Shown: piece by piece, positions 52,201-59,348 of the stretch
Layout of the letters: the number at the start of each line of letters is the position of its first letter
Numbering within the stretch: position 1 is the stretch's first letter
Source of the DNA: Inhella sp.
Lineage (GTDB): Bacteria; Pseudomonadota; Gammaproteobacteria; Burkholderiales; Burkholderiaceae_C
NCBI RefSeq assembly: GCF_027532025.1
Contig: NZ_JAPZSY010000038.1
Coordinates: forward strand, 1 to 64,000
Direction of reading: 5' to 3'
DNA length: 64,000 bases
Position numbers and translations under genes: made by a program
The notes under the pieces: model-generated
Seen by the model: only the letters and a program-made list of their open reading frames with translations
Told to the model about the DNA's origin: nothing
Database searches by the model: none

Positions 52201-54455
52201 AGACCGCGCCCGCCGACCCGCAGCGCGCCACCATCGTCGAGCTGCTGGAAGACCTGGACCAAGACGCCGCCTTGCCGCCGCGCCTGCCGGCACCCGAGCG
52301 CGCCGCGTCCAGCCCCCTGAGCGTTCTCGAACGCGCTCGCGCCTTCGCCGAGCCCTTGCTCGCGCCTCAGACCTTGGGCAGCGGCGAAAACGCCCTGGAC
52401 CATGCCGACGGCTTGGCGGCCATCTTGGCAGGCATTGGCGCCGCGCCGGGCATCCAAGCCGCCTGCTACCTCGTCTATGCCGGCGAGTACCTGGCCCAAC
52501 CGGAAGACACCATCGCCAAGGCCTTCGGCGAGGGCTACGCCGGCTTGGTGGAGAACACCCGCAAGCTGGTGCGCCTGCAACGCACCGCGCGCGACGCCGT
52601 GCTGGAGGAGGAAGCCGCGAAAGACCAAGTCGAGCGCGTGCGCAAGATGCTGCTGGCCTTCTCGAAAGACCTGCGCGTGGTGCTGCTGCGCCTGGCCTCG
52701 CGCCTGCAAACCCTGCGCTGGTATGCCGCCACCCGCACGCCCGTTCCCACGGGTTTGGCCCTGGAGTCTCGCCAGGTGTTCGCGCCGCTGGCCAACCGGC
52801 TGGGCATCTGGCAGGTCAAGTGGGAGCTGGAGGACCTGGCGTTTCGCTTCCTGGAGCCCGAGCGATACCGCGACCTGGCTCGCGCGCTGCACGAAAAGCG
52901 CTTGGAGCGCGAACTGCGCGTGCACCAGGCCCGCGCCGCGCTGACGGCCGAGTTGCAGCGACTGGGCTTGGACGGCGAGGTGCAGGGGCGACCCAAGCAC
53001 CTCTACAGCATCTGGAAAAAGATGCAGGGAAAGGGCCTGACGCTCGAACGCGTGTTCGACCTCAAGGCCCTGCGCGTCATCGTGCCCACCGTGGACGACT
53101 GCTACACCGTGCTGGCGCGCCTGCACGAGCTGTACGAGCCCGTGCCCGGAGAGTTCGACGACTACATCGCCCGTCCCAAGCCCAACGGCTACCAGAGCTT
53201 GCACACCGTGGTGCGCAGCGCTGACGGCCAAACCATGGAGGTGCAGATCCGCACCCGCGCCATGCACGAGCACGCCGAGCACGGCGTGGCTGCGCACTGG
53301 GCCTACAAGGAGGCCGGCGCCAAGGGCTACGCCGGCACCAGCCAGGCCCAAGATGCGCAGGTCAGCGAGGCGCGCAAGGCCGTGCTGCGCCAGCTGCTGG
53401 CCTGGGAGCGCGACCTCAGCGAGGCTGCGCCCACGACCACCGACGAAGGCCGCCTCTTCGTGTTCACCCCGCAGGCCAACGTCATCGAGTTGTGCGCCCG
53501 GGCCACGCCGGTGGATTTCGCCTACGCGCTGCACACCGAACTGGGTCATCGCTGCCGCGGGGCCAAGGTCGATGGCGTGCTCGTGAGCCTGAACACCCCG
53601 CTGCAGTCCGGCCAAACGGTCGAAATCACCGGTGGCAAGGAAGGGGGGCCCTCGCTCGACTGGCTCAACCCCGAACTCGGCTACCTGCAAAGCCCACGCT
53701 CCCGTGCCAAGGTGCGCGCCTGGTTCAACGCCCAAGCCGCCGAGGCCACCATCGCTCGCGGCCGCGAGGCCGTCGAAAAACTGCTGGCCCGTGAAGGGCG
53801 CACAGCGCTCAAGCTGGACGACCTGGCCCACCAACTCGGTTTCAAGACCGCCGATGCGCTGTTCGAGGTCGTCGGCAAAGACGAGTTTTCGCTCAAGCCC
53901 ATCGAGCAACTGCTGCGCCCCGCCGCCCCGGATTCAGCGCCCAACGACGACGCCGACGCCACCCGGCAGCATGTGCGACCCGCCACGCAGGGGCCACGAG
54001 GTGGCGTGCTCGTGGTGGGCGTCGATTCCCTGCTGACCAGCCTGGGCCGGTGCTGCCGTCCCGCCCCGCCCGATGCCATCCGCGGCTACGTCACCCGAGG
54101 CCGCGGCGTGGCCATCCACCGCAGCGATTGCGCCAACCTGCGCGACATGCTGCGGCGCAACCCGGAGCGCGAGATCGACGTCACGTGGGGTGCCACCACG
54201 GGCAGCCTGTTCCCGGTGGACCTCAGCGTGGAAGCACGCGACCGACCCGGCGTGCTGCGCGACGTGCTCGAAGTCTTTGCCAAGTTGCGCCTGCGCGTCA
54301 GCGAGGCCAAGACCCAAGCGCGCCCCGTGCGCGGCGGCCCGAGCGACACGCAATGGATGCTGTTCACCGTGGAAGTGCCCGACAGCGACACCCTGGCCGC
54401 TGCACTGCGCGCGGTCGCGCAAGTCGAGGGCGTGCGCGCGGCTCGCCGGCGCTGA
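52197..54455 (+). CDS. relA: (p)ppGpp synthetase RelA
   Basis: The 752-residue protein has the long-RSH layout: a pseudo-hydrolase region, a synthetase domain (about residues 265-390: RVFDLKALRVIVP, PKPNGYQSLHTVV, MEVQIRTRAMHEHAEHGVAA), TGS (from about 415, RLFVFTPQANVIELCARATP), a helical/zinc-finger part with CCRPAPPDAIRGYVTRGRG, and a C-terminal ACT domain. The N-terminal region lacks the HD catalytic pair (it reads HADGLAAILAGIG and CYLVYAGEYL), so it should be synthetase-only, like E. coli RelA. It responds to uncharged tRNA at the ribosome. Start ATG 52197 overlaps the hydrolase stop. Confidence 0.95.
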   Translation: MKTAPADPQRATIVELLEDLDQDAALPPRLPAPERAASSPLSVLERARAFAEPLLAPQTLGSGENALDHADGLAAILAGIGAAPGIQAACYLVYAGEYLAQPEDTIAKAFGEGYAGLVENTRKLVRLQRTARDAVLEEEAAKDQVERVRKMLLAFSKDLRVVLLRLASRLQTLRWYAATRTPVPTGLALESRQVFAPLANRLGIWQVKWELEDLAFRFLEPERYRDLARALHEKRLERELRVHQARAALTAELQRLGLDGEVQGRPKHLYSIWKKMQGKGLTLERVFDLKALRVIVPTVDDCYTVLARLHELYEPVPGEFDDYIARPKPNGYQSLHTVVRSADGQTMEVQIRTRAMHEHAEHGVAAHWAYKEAGAKGYAGTSQAQDAQVSEARKAVLRQLLAWERDLSEAAPTTTDEGRLFVFTPQANVIELCARATPVDFAYALHTELGHRCRGAKVDGVLVSLNTPLQSGQTVEITGGKEGGPSLDWLNPELGYLQSPRSRAKVRAWFNAQAAEATIARGREAVEKLLAREGRTALKLDDLAHQLGFKTADALFEVVGKDEFSLKPIEQLLRPAAPDSAPNDDADATRQHVRPATQGPRGGVLVVGVDSLLTSLGRCCRPAPPDAIRGYVTRGRGVAIHRSDCANLRDMLRRNPEREIDVTWGATTGSLFPVDLSVEARDRPGVLRDVLEVFAKLRLRVSEAKTQARPVRGGPSDTQWMLFTVEVPDSDTLAAALRAVAQVEGVRAARRR

Positions 54456-54464
54456 ATTTCACGC

Positions 54465-54470
54465 TATACT
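54465..54470 (+). promoter_or_regulatory. Probable -10 of tRNA-Val
   Basis: TATACT lies 50 bases before the mature tRNA 5' end, directly after the relA stop, and would start transcription near 54478. The -35 region is not recognisable. A short GC-rich stretch follows it, as expected for a stringent-type discriminator. Confidence 0.45.
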
Positions 54471-54519
54471 GCCGGGCTTCGTGGCGCCGAGCGATCGGCA
54501 GAGTCCTCGAAGAGACCCC

Positions 54520-54596
54520 AGGCGCGTAGCTCAGCTGGTTAGAGCACCACCTTGACATGGTGGGGGTCGTTGGTTCGAGTCCAATCGCGCCTACCA
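54520..54596 (+). tRNA. tRNA-Val (anticodon GAC)
   Basis: The 77-nt sequence folds as a complete cloverleaf. The acceptor AGGCGCG pairs with CGCGCCT, the D stem is GCTC/GAGC, the anticodon stem CCACC/GGTGG encloses loop TTGACAT with anticodon GAC, and the T arm GTTGG-TTCGAGT-CCAAT follows. CCA is encoded. Its last 25 bases and the following terminator are repeated at 56529-56594. Confidence 0.95.
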
Positions 54597-54637
54597 ATTC
54601 GAAAGCCCCGTAAGTTTTTGAACTTACGGGGCTTTTT
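54572..54637 (+). repeat. Left direct repeat (attL-like)
   Basis: This 66-bp segment contains the T loop to CCA end of tRNA-Val, then ATTCGAA and the terminator hairpin. It matches 56529-56594 at 64 of 66 positions; the differences are CCA/CCC at the tRNA end and one base in the terminator loop. Confidence 0.85.
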
Positions 54638-54638
54638 T
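54603..54638 (+). terminator. Intrinsic terminator of tRNA-Val
   Basis: AAGCCCCGTAAGTT and AACTTACGGGGCTT pair perfectly around a short loop, followed by a T tract. It starts seven bases past the tRNA CCA end. Confidence 0.93.
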
Positions 54639-54823
54639 ATTCTGACTGGGGGCTTGATCCCGCTAGTCGGTCCATTGGTACGAAAAAAGTCTGCGAAACC
54701 AGGGATTGGTCTTGTTCCTTGCCCCAAATTGGTGGCGCCGACAAAAAAGCTCAATGATTTTGCTCTTTCTGGTAAAAATTCCAGAGCCCTGAGGATTTCT
54801 CTCGGCGCAAACCTCCCACTGAC
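54639..54823. other. AT-richer leader of the Fic islet
   Basis: The 185 bases between the tRNA terminator and the fic start are visibly richer in A and T than their surroundings, with runs such as GAAAAAAG, CAAAAAAGC and GGTAAAAATT. No gene or palindrome of note is present. The composition supports foreign origin. A fic promoter must lie here, but no clear -35/-10 pair was identified. Confidence 0.5.
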
Positions 54824-56332
54824 ATGAGCGACATCGGCTACGCCTGGATTCAGACCGCGCTTGGGGCTCCGGATTTCCTGGGTGGCAAACGCGCACGCCT
54901 GGCCGCCAGCAGCCGAATTGAGCGCTTGCCCGATGGGGCCCTGCTGGTGCCGCACAAGTTGGCCCCGGAACCCACGCTGCTGCACCACGCCCTGTTTGCG
55001 CTGAAGCACGAAGGCGTGCGCCTGGACTTGCTGGCCGGTGCGTTGCGGCGCCTGCCGGCTGATGATCTGGCAGCCTGGGTGCAAGCTACGCCGAATAGCG
55101 TGTACGGGCGCAAACTGGGTCACTTGTGGGAGCGCTGGCATCGCCAGCAACTACCTGGCCTGATCGAGGTGGGCGTCGCCTCTGGCTATGCCCCGCTGTT
55201 TGACCCCGAGCAGTACTTTGTCGGACCGGCGCAGCGAGATTCCCGTTGGCGCATCGAGTTCAACGGCCTGGGCGATCTTGATTTTTGCCCGGTGGTGCGC
55301 AAGACACCGGCGCTCCTGGCGCGAACGCAGAAGGACATCCTCGGTCAGGCAAAAGCCTTTGCGGACGAGGTGGGCCCCGCCCTGCTGGAGCGGGCGATGA
55401 ACTGGGCCTACCTCAGCGAGACCGAGGGCTCTTTCGCCATCGAGGGCGAGGCGCCCACGCAGGGCAAGGCGAACTTGTTCGCCGCTCTGCTGCGCCGCGC
55501 GCACGAGCAGCGGCGGTTGACCGAAGAGCTGCTGGTGGAGTTGCAGAACGCCGCCATCTCCAACCCATTCGACAAGGCGGTGCAGTTCCGCACCGAGCAG
55601 AACCGTCTGCAAAGGGACGTGCCCGGTGCTGCCGGTGTGACCTATGTGCCGCCGGCGCCGGAGTTGGCGATGGAGCTGATGAGTGCCCTGATGCGACTGG
55701 CCAACCAGCGCCCGGCCGCGCTCGACGCGCTGGTGCACGCCGCCGTGGTGTCTTTCGCCTTCGTGTTCATCCATCCCTTCATGGATGGGAACGGACGCTT
55801 GTCGCGCTTCCTGATCCACCACTGCCTGGGGCAGTCTGGTCTGCTGCCGCCGCAGTTCCTGCTACCGATCTCGGTGGCGATGAAGAAGCACGAGGCCGAT
55901 TACCTGAAGGCCCTGACCTCCTTCAGCAGGCCGGCTCGCCAGCTCTGCCGGGTGATGTGGGCCGGCGACGAGAACTACAGCTATGACTGGGCCGAGGGCG
56001 CCGATACCTGGTTCCGATACATTGACCTCACCGAGGCCGCGAGCTTCACGCTGGACATGGCAGAGGCCTCGCTGACTTCGCACATGCGCCACGAGGTGGA
56101 GTTCCTGAACCTGTTCGATCGCGTGCAGCGGCACATCGATGCACGACACGATCTGCGCGGCAGTGATCTAGCGACGCTGATCGTTACGGTCTTTCAGAAT
56201 GGTGGAAGCCTGTCGAACAACCGGCGCAAGCGCTATGCGGAGCGCGTGCCTGCCCATGTGTTGGATGCCATTGAGCGGGCCGTCAGCAGGGCGATGCAGG
56301 GACATGCCCTGAGCGACGACAACGAAGACTGA
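54824..56332 (+). CDS. Fic family protein (class II, auto-inhibited AMPylator)
   Basis: The 502-residue protein carries the complete Fic catalytic motif HPFMDGNGR (residues 317-325), in which the His is the base and the downstream loop binds the ATP phosphates. An inhibitory helix motif [S/T]xxxE[G/N] appears as SFAIEG (203-208) upstream of the Fic core, the class II arrangement in which the Glu blocks ATP until displaced. The N-terminal 150 residues are a separate domain (MSDIGYAWIQTALGAPDFLG onwards), and the C-terminal 100 residues look like a winged helix (SDLATLIVTVFQNGGSLSNN). Fic enzymes transfer AMP to hydroxyl side chains of target proteins. The gene is alone inside the tRNA-flanked islet, without an antitoxin partner. 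Confidence 0.93.
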   Translation: MSDIGYAWIQTALGAPDFLGGKRARLAASSRIERLPDGALLVPHKLAPEPTLLHHALFALKHEGVRLDLLAGALRRLPADDLAAWVQATPNSVYGRKLGHLWERWHRQQLPGLIEVGVASGYAPLFDPEQYFVGPAQRDSRWRIEFNGLGDLDFCPVVRKTPALLARTQKDILGQAKAFADEVGPALLERAMNWAYLSETEGSFAIEGEAPTQGKANLFAALLRRAHEQRRLTEELLVELQNAAISNPFDKAVQFRTEQNRLQRDVPGAAGVTYVPPAPELAMELMSALMRLANQRPAALDALVHAAVVSFAFVFIHPFMDGNGRLSRFLIHHCLGQSGLLPPQFLLPISVAMKKHEADYLKALTSFSRPARQLCRVMWAGDENYSYDWAEGADTWFRYIDLTEAASFTLDMAEASLTSHMRHEVEFLNLFDRVQRHIDARHDLRGSDLATLIVTVFQNGGSLSNNRRKRYAERVPAHVLDAIERAVSRAMQGHALSDDNED

Positions 56333-56528
56333 TGCCGCATGCGGCCGCCCCGAGGCTGGTTCGTTGCTGGCTGGCATCTCACCAGGGCCTGCTTGCCGAT
56401 GCGGGTGCGCGGTCGTTGGTAGTTGGGGCAAGTTCACCCGAGCTGGTGAACGGAATGAGGCCACCTGCTGCTTGAGGCCACCTCTATGGAGATCGCGACT
56501 GGCTTCCCCTGAATTGCGCTGCCGAGGA
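56333..56528. other. Right spacer of the Fic islet
   Basis: No gene is seen. The spacer holds a perfect 7-bp inverted repeat GTTCACC-N6-GGTGAAC (56432-56451) and two copies of TGAGGCCACCT 17 bp apart (56456-56466 and 56473-56483). They could be a fic terminator, recombinase arm sites or remains of another element. Confidence 0.5.
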
Positions 56529-56594
56529 GGTTCGAGTCCAATCGCGCCTACCCATTCGAAAGCCCCGTAAGTTGTTGAACTTACGGGGCTTTTT
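56529..56594 (+). repeat. Right direct repeat (attR-like): tRNA-Val 3' fragment plus terminator
   Basis: The sequence repeats the tRNA-Val T loop and acceptor 3' strand, but with CCC in place of CCA, followed by the same terminator hairpin (56559-56594) with one loop change. There is no 5' tRNA half before it, so it is not a functional tRNA gene. The hairpin may still terminate transcription at the right edge. Confidence 0.85.
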
Positions 56595-56614
56595 CTTGGG
56601 TCTCGCGTGTCAGC

Positions 56615-57544
56615 TCACTTGCGCATCAAGGTGCTCTTGCCGAACAGCGACTCGATCAAGTCCACCGCCAGCAGTGCCGTGCGGTTCTTTTCGTCCAGCG
56701 CGGGGTTGAGCTCCATCACGTCCAGGCTGGCCAGGCGGCCGGTGTCGGCGATCATTTCCATGCACAGCTGGGCCTCGCGGTAGCTGGGGCCGCCGGGCAC
56801 GGTGGTCCCCACGCCCGGGGCGATGGCGGGGTCGAGGAAGTCGACGTCGAAGCTGACGTGAAGGTGCGTGTTGGCGTCCAGCGTGGCCAGGGCCAGCTCC
56901 ATGGTGTGCTTCATGCCCATCTCGTCGATGTAGCGCATGTCGAACACCTCCAGCTCTTGCTCGTGCACAAAGCGCTTTTCGCCTTGGTCCACGCTGCGGA
57001 TGCCGATCTGGCGCACCCACTTGGGGCTGATGGCGGGCTGCTGCGCGCTGAAGCCGCCGACCTGCACCAGGTCGGGCGCGCCGAAGCCACACAGCGTGGC
57101 CACGGGCATGCCGTGGATGTTGCCGCTGGGGGTGAGGGCGCTGGTGTTGAAGTCGGCGTGGGCGTCGAGCCAGAGGATGCGCAGCTTCTTGCCAGCCTCG
57201 CGGCAGTGGCGGGCCACGGCGCTGATGGAGCCGATGGCCAAGCAGTGGTCGCCGCCCAGCAGGATGGGCATGCGCTGGTCCCGCAGCACGCCCAGCACGC
57301 CGTCGTGCACCGCACGGTTCCAGGCGACGACCTCGGGAAGGTGGCGGTAGCCTTCGACCGGGGCTTGCCAGGGGTTGCGAGGGCCGGCGAGATCGCCCCG
57401 ATCTTCGACGTCCACCCCGTGTGCTTGCAGGGCATCGGCCAGGCCGGCCACGCGCATGGCTTCGGGGCCCATGGAGGCGCCGCGGGCGCCAGCGCCGATG
57501 TCGGTCGGCGCACCGACGAGAGAAACGTGTCGAAGTTGGGTCAT
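56615..57544 (-). CDS. rocF: Arginase
   Basis: The 309-residue manganese enzyme hydrolyses arginine to ornithine and urea. Metal ligands are in LGGDHCLAIGS, WLDAHADFNT and SFDVDFLDPAIAPGVGTTVP; SGNIHGMPVATLCG is the substrate loop that distinguishes arginase from agmatinase. GAPTDIGAGARGASMGPEA at the N-terminus agrees. Its stop is 20 bases beyond the right repeat of the Fic islet, so the islet inserted between relA/tRNA-Val and this gene. ATG 57544 is the start. Confidence 0.94.
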   Translation of the reverse strand: MTQLRHVSLVGAPTDIGAGARGASMGPEAMRVAGLADALQAHGVDVEDRGDLAGPRNPWQAPVEGYRHLPEVVAWNRAVHDGVLGVLRDQRMPILLGGDHCLAIGSISAVARHCREAGKKLRILWLDAHADFNTSALTPSGNIHGMPVATLCGFGAPDLVQVGGFSAQQPAISPKWVRQIGIRSVDQGEKRFVHEQELEVFDMRYIDEMGMKHTMELALATLDANTHLHVSFDVDFLDPAIAPGVGTTVPGGPSYREAQLCMEMIADTGRLASLDVMELNPALDEKNRTALLAVDLIESLFGKSTLMRK

Positions 57545-57571
57545 GGTGCAGGGGCTTTCAGCGGGGGAGGC

Positions 57572-58456
57572 TCACACCGCGCATTGGGCGGCGGTCTTGA
57601 GGTCGTACTCGTGGTCGAGGATTTCCCAGGCTTCTTCAGCCGTTTCGACGAAGCGGAACAGTTGCTCGTCGCCCGGGCTGATCATGCCGGTCTCGATCAG
57701 GTAGTCGAAGTCGATCAGGCGCGTCCAGAACTCGCGGCCGAACATCAGGATGGGGCGTCGGCGGCACTTGCCGGTCTGGATGAGGGTGAGCGACTCGAAC
57801 AACTCGTCCAGCGTGCCGAATCCACCGGGGAAACAGGCCAGCGCCACCGAGCGCATGAGGAAGTGGAACTTCCGCATGGCGAAGTAGTGGAAGCGGAAGC
57901 ACAAGTCCGGCGTGATGTAGGGGTTGGGGTGCTGCTCGTGGGGCAGCACGATGTTCAGACCGATGCTCTTGCCTTGGGCCTCGAAGGCTCCGCGGTTGCC
58001 GGCCTCCATGATGCCGGGGCCGCCACCGGTGACGACGTAGATGGGCGAGCCGCAGCGCTGGGTCTCGCGGGTGACGATTTCGGCCAAGCGGCGCGCTTCT
58101 TCGTAATAGGCGCTCATGGCGAGTTGCGTGCGGGCGCGTTGTTCACGGGCGGCGTCGCCACTGGCGGCGGCGGCACTGAGCTCGGCCTGGGCTTTGCTCG
58201 GGTCGGGGATGCGGGCGCTGCCAAAGATGACCAAGGTGGATTCGATGCCCGCCTCTTGTTGCAGCAACTCCGGCTTGAGGAGTTCCAACTGCATGCGCAC
58301 GGGCCGAAGCTCTTCGCGCACCAGGAAGTCGTCGTCGGCGAAGGCGAGCCGGTAGCTCGGGGCTTGGTCCACCACCCCGAGCGGGGGCGGTGGGCGGCGA
58401 AGGTCTTCCTCTGCCGTTGGAAAATTTCTCGTTCTGAGGTCTCGCTTCGGTGACAT
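57572..58456 (-). CDS. LOG family protein (TIGR00730-type Rossmann fold)
   Basis: The 294-residue protein contains VVTGGGPGIMEAGNRGAFEA and CFPGGFGTLDELFESLTLIQ, the two motifs (PGGxGTxxE and GGGxGxMxA) of lysine-decarboxylase-like LOG proteins, which cleave nucleoside 5'-monophosphates to free the base. The N-terminal 60 residues, with AFADDDFLVREELRPVRMQL, mark the longer group of this family. GGAG stands seven bases before the ATG at 58456. True cytokinin activation versus nucleotide salvage cannot be told apart. Confidence 0.9.
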   Translation of the reverse strand: MSPKRDLRTRNFPTAEEDLRRPPPPLGVVDQAPSYRLAFADDDFLVREELRPVRMQLELLKPELLQQEAGIESTLVIFGSARIPDPSKAQAELSAAAASGDAAREQRARTQLAMSAYYEEARRLAEIVTRETQRCGSPIYVVTGGGPGIMEAGNRGAFEAQGKSIGLNIVLPHEQHPNPYITPDLCFRFHYFAMRKFHFLMRSVALACFPGGFGTLDELFESLTLIQTGKCRRRPILMFGREFWTRLIDFDYLIETGMISPGDEQLFRFVETAEEAWEILDHEYDLKTAAQCAV

Positions 58457-58513
58457 CGTTGACTCCGGGTATTTTTGGGAGCTGTTGGTAAGGATATCGA
58501 CTGTTGGACGAAA

Positions 58514-59260
58514 TTAATGTTCGTTTGAGCAGACCTCGCAGTCGTGCCGGCGCTGGACCCGCACGGTGTCGGTCTGAGCCTGTTGGGCGTCCCACATCCA
58601 CAAGCGCCCGGCCAGGGTGGGCAAGCCAGCCAAACCTTTGAGCGCCTCGCCAGCCTGCAGCATGCCAACCAAGCCGACCAGGGGGGCAAACACTCCCAAG
58701 GTGCTGCAGGGGGTGTCCTGCACGGGCGCCTGAGGGGGGAACAAGCAGGCGTAGCAGGGCCCGTCGCGCCCCGGCCACCAGACCGAGGCTTGGGCGTGCC
58801 ACGACACGCCAGCGGCCCACACCAGGGGCTTGCCGGCGGTCACGCAGGCGGCGTTCACCGCCTGTCGGGTGGCGTAGTTGTCGCTGCAGTCCAGCACCAC
58901 GTCGGCCGCGGCCACGCGGGCGGGCAGGTTGAGGGGGTCGGCGCGCTGCGCCACGGCGACGACGTCGGTGCCCGGGTTGAGCGCCTGCAGGGCGCACCGA
59001 GCGGACTCCACCTTGGCTTGGCCCACCCGCGCGGTCGTGTGGATGACTTGGCGCTGCAGGTTGCTGAGGTCCACGGTGTCGGCGTCCATGACGGTGATGC
59101 GCCCGACGCCAGCGGCGGCGAGCGACAGCAAGGCGCTGGAGCCCAGGCCGCCGGCCCCGATGACCAGGGCGTGGCTGGCCAGCCAGCGTTGCTGGCCCTC
59201 GATGCCAATGCCTTCCAGCAGCACGTGGCGGGCGTAGCGCTGCAACTGCTCGTCGTTCAT
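58514..59260 (-). CDS. moeB: MoeB/ThiF-type sulfur-carrier adenylyltransferase
   Basis: The 248-residue protein activates the C-terminus of a ubiquitin-like sulfur carrier (MoaD or ThiS) with ATP. ERYARH-type start is seen as QLQRYARHVLLEGIGIEGQQ, the nucleotide site as ALVIGAGGLGSSALLSLAAA, and the conserved DNYATRQAVNAACVTAGKPL follows. Zinc-binding cysteines occur as CYAC and near the end as CEVC. Whether it serves molybdopterin or thiamine synthesis is not decided by the context; it follows ctpA on the same strand. Confidence 0.9.
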   Translation of the reverse strand: MNDEQLQRYARHVLLEGIGIEGQQRWLASHALVIGAGGLGSSALLSLAAAGVGRITVMDADTVDLSNLQRQVIHTTARVGQAKVESARCALQALNPGTDVVAVAQRADPLNLPARVAAADVVLDCSDNYATRQAVNAACVTAGKPLVWAAGVSWHAQASVWWPGRDGPCYACLFPPQAPVQDTPCSTLGVFAPLVGLVGMLQAGEALKGLAGLPTLAGRLWMWDAQQAQTDTVRVQRRHDCEVCSNEH

Positions 59261-59298
59261 GCGGGCGTTTCGGGGGGATTCACGGGCGCTCAGATGGA

Positions 59299-59322
59299 CG
59301 TCAGGGCGCCTTGTGGCGCCCT
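59299..59322 (-). terminator. Hairpin between ctpA and moeB
   Basis: TCAGGGCGCC and GGCGCCCTGA pair perfectly around TTGT. The stem is strong but no T tract follows, so it may pause or partly terminate transcription, or act as a transcript stabiliser, 27 bases after the ctpA stop. Confidence 0.5.
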
Positions 59323-59348
59323 GACAGGGGTGGAATGGGTGTGGGCGC

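Larger units (their letters stand above)
54572..56594 (+). mobile_element. tRNA-Val-linked islet bearing a lone Fic gene
   Basis: A 66-bp direct repeat covering the 3' end of tRNA-Val plus its terminator flanks 1891 bp that hold one complete gene (fic) and AT-richer spacers. This is the footprint expected of integration into a tRNA 3' end by a tyrosine recombinase. No integrase, transposase or other mobility gene is inside, so the islet is non-autonomous or has been cut down. An alternative is an ancestral tandem tRNA-Val duplication of which the second copy has largely been replaced. Confidence 0.65.

Noticed and set aside
56529..56552. Second tRNA-Val gene
   Set aside because: Only the T loop and acceptor 3' strand are present, there is no 5' half, and the end reads CCC.
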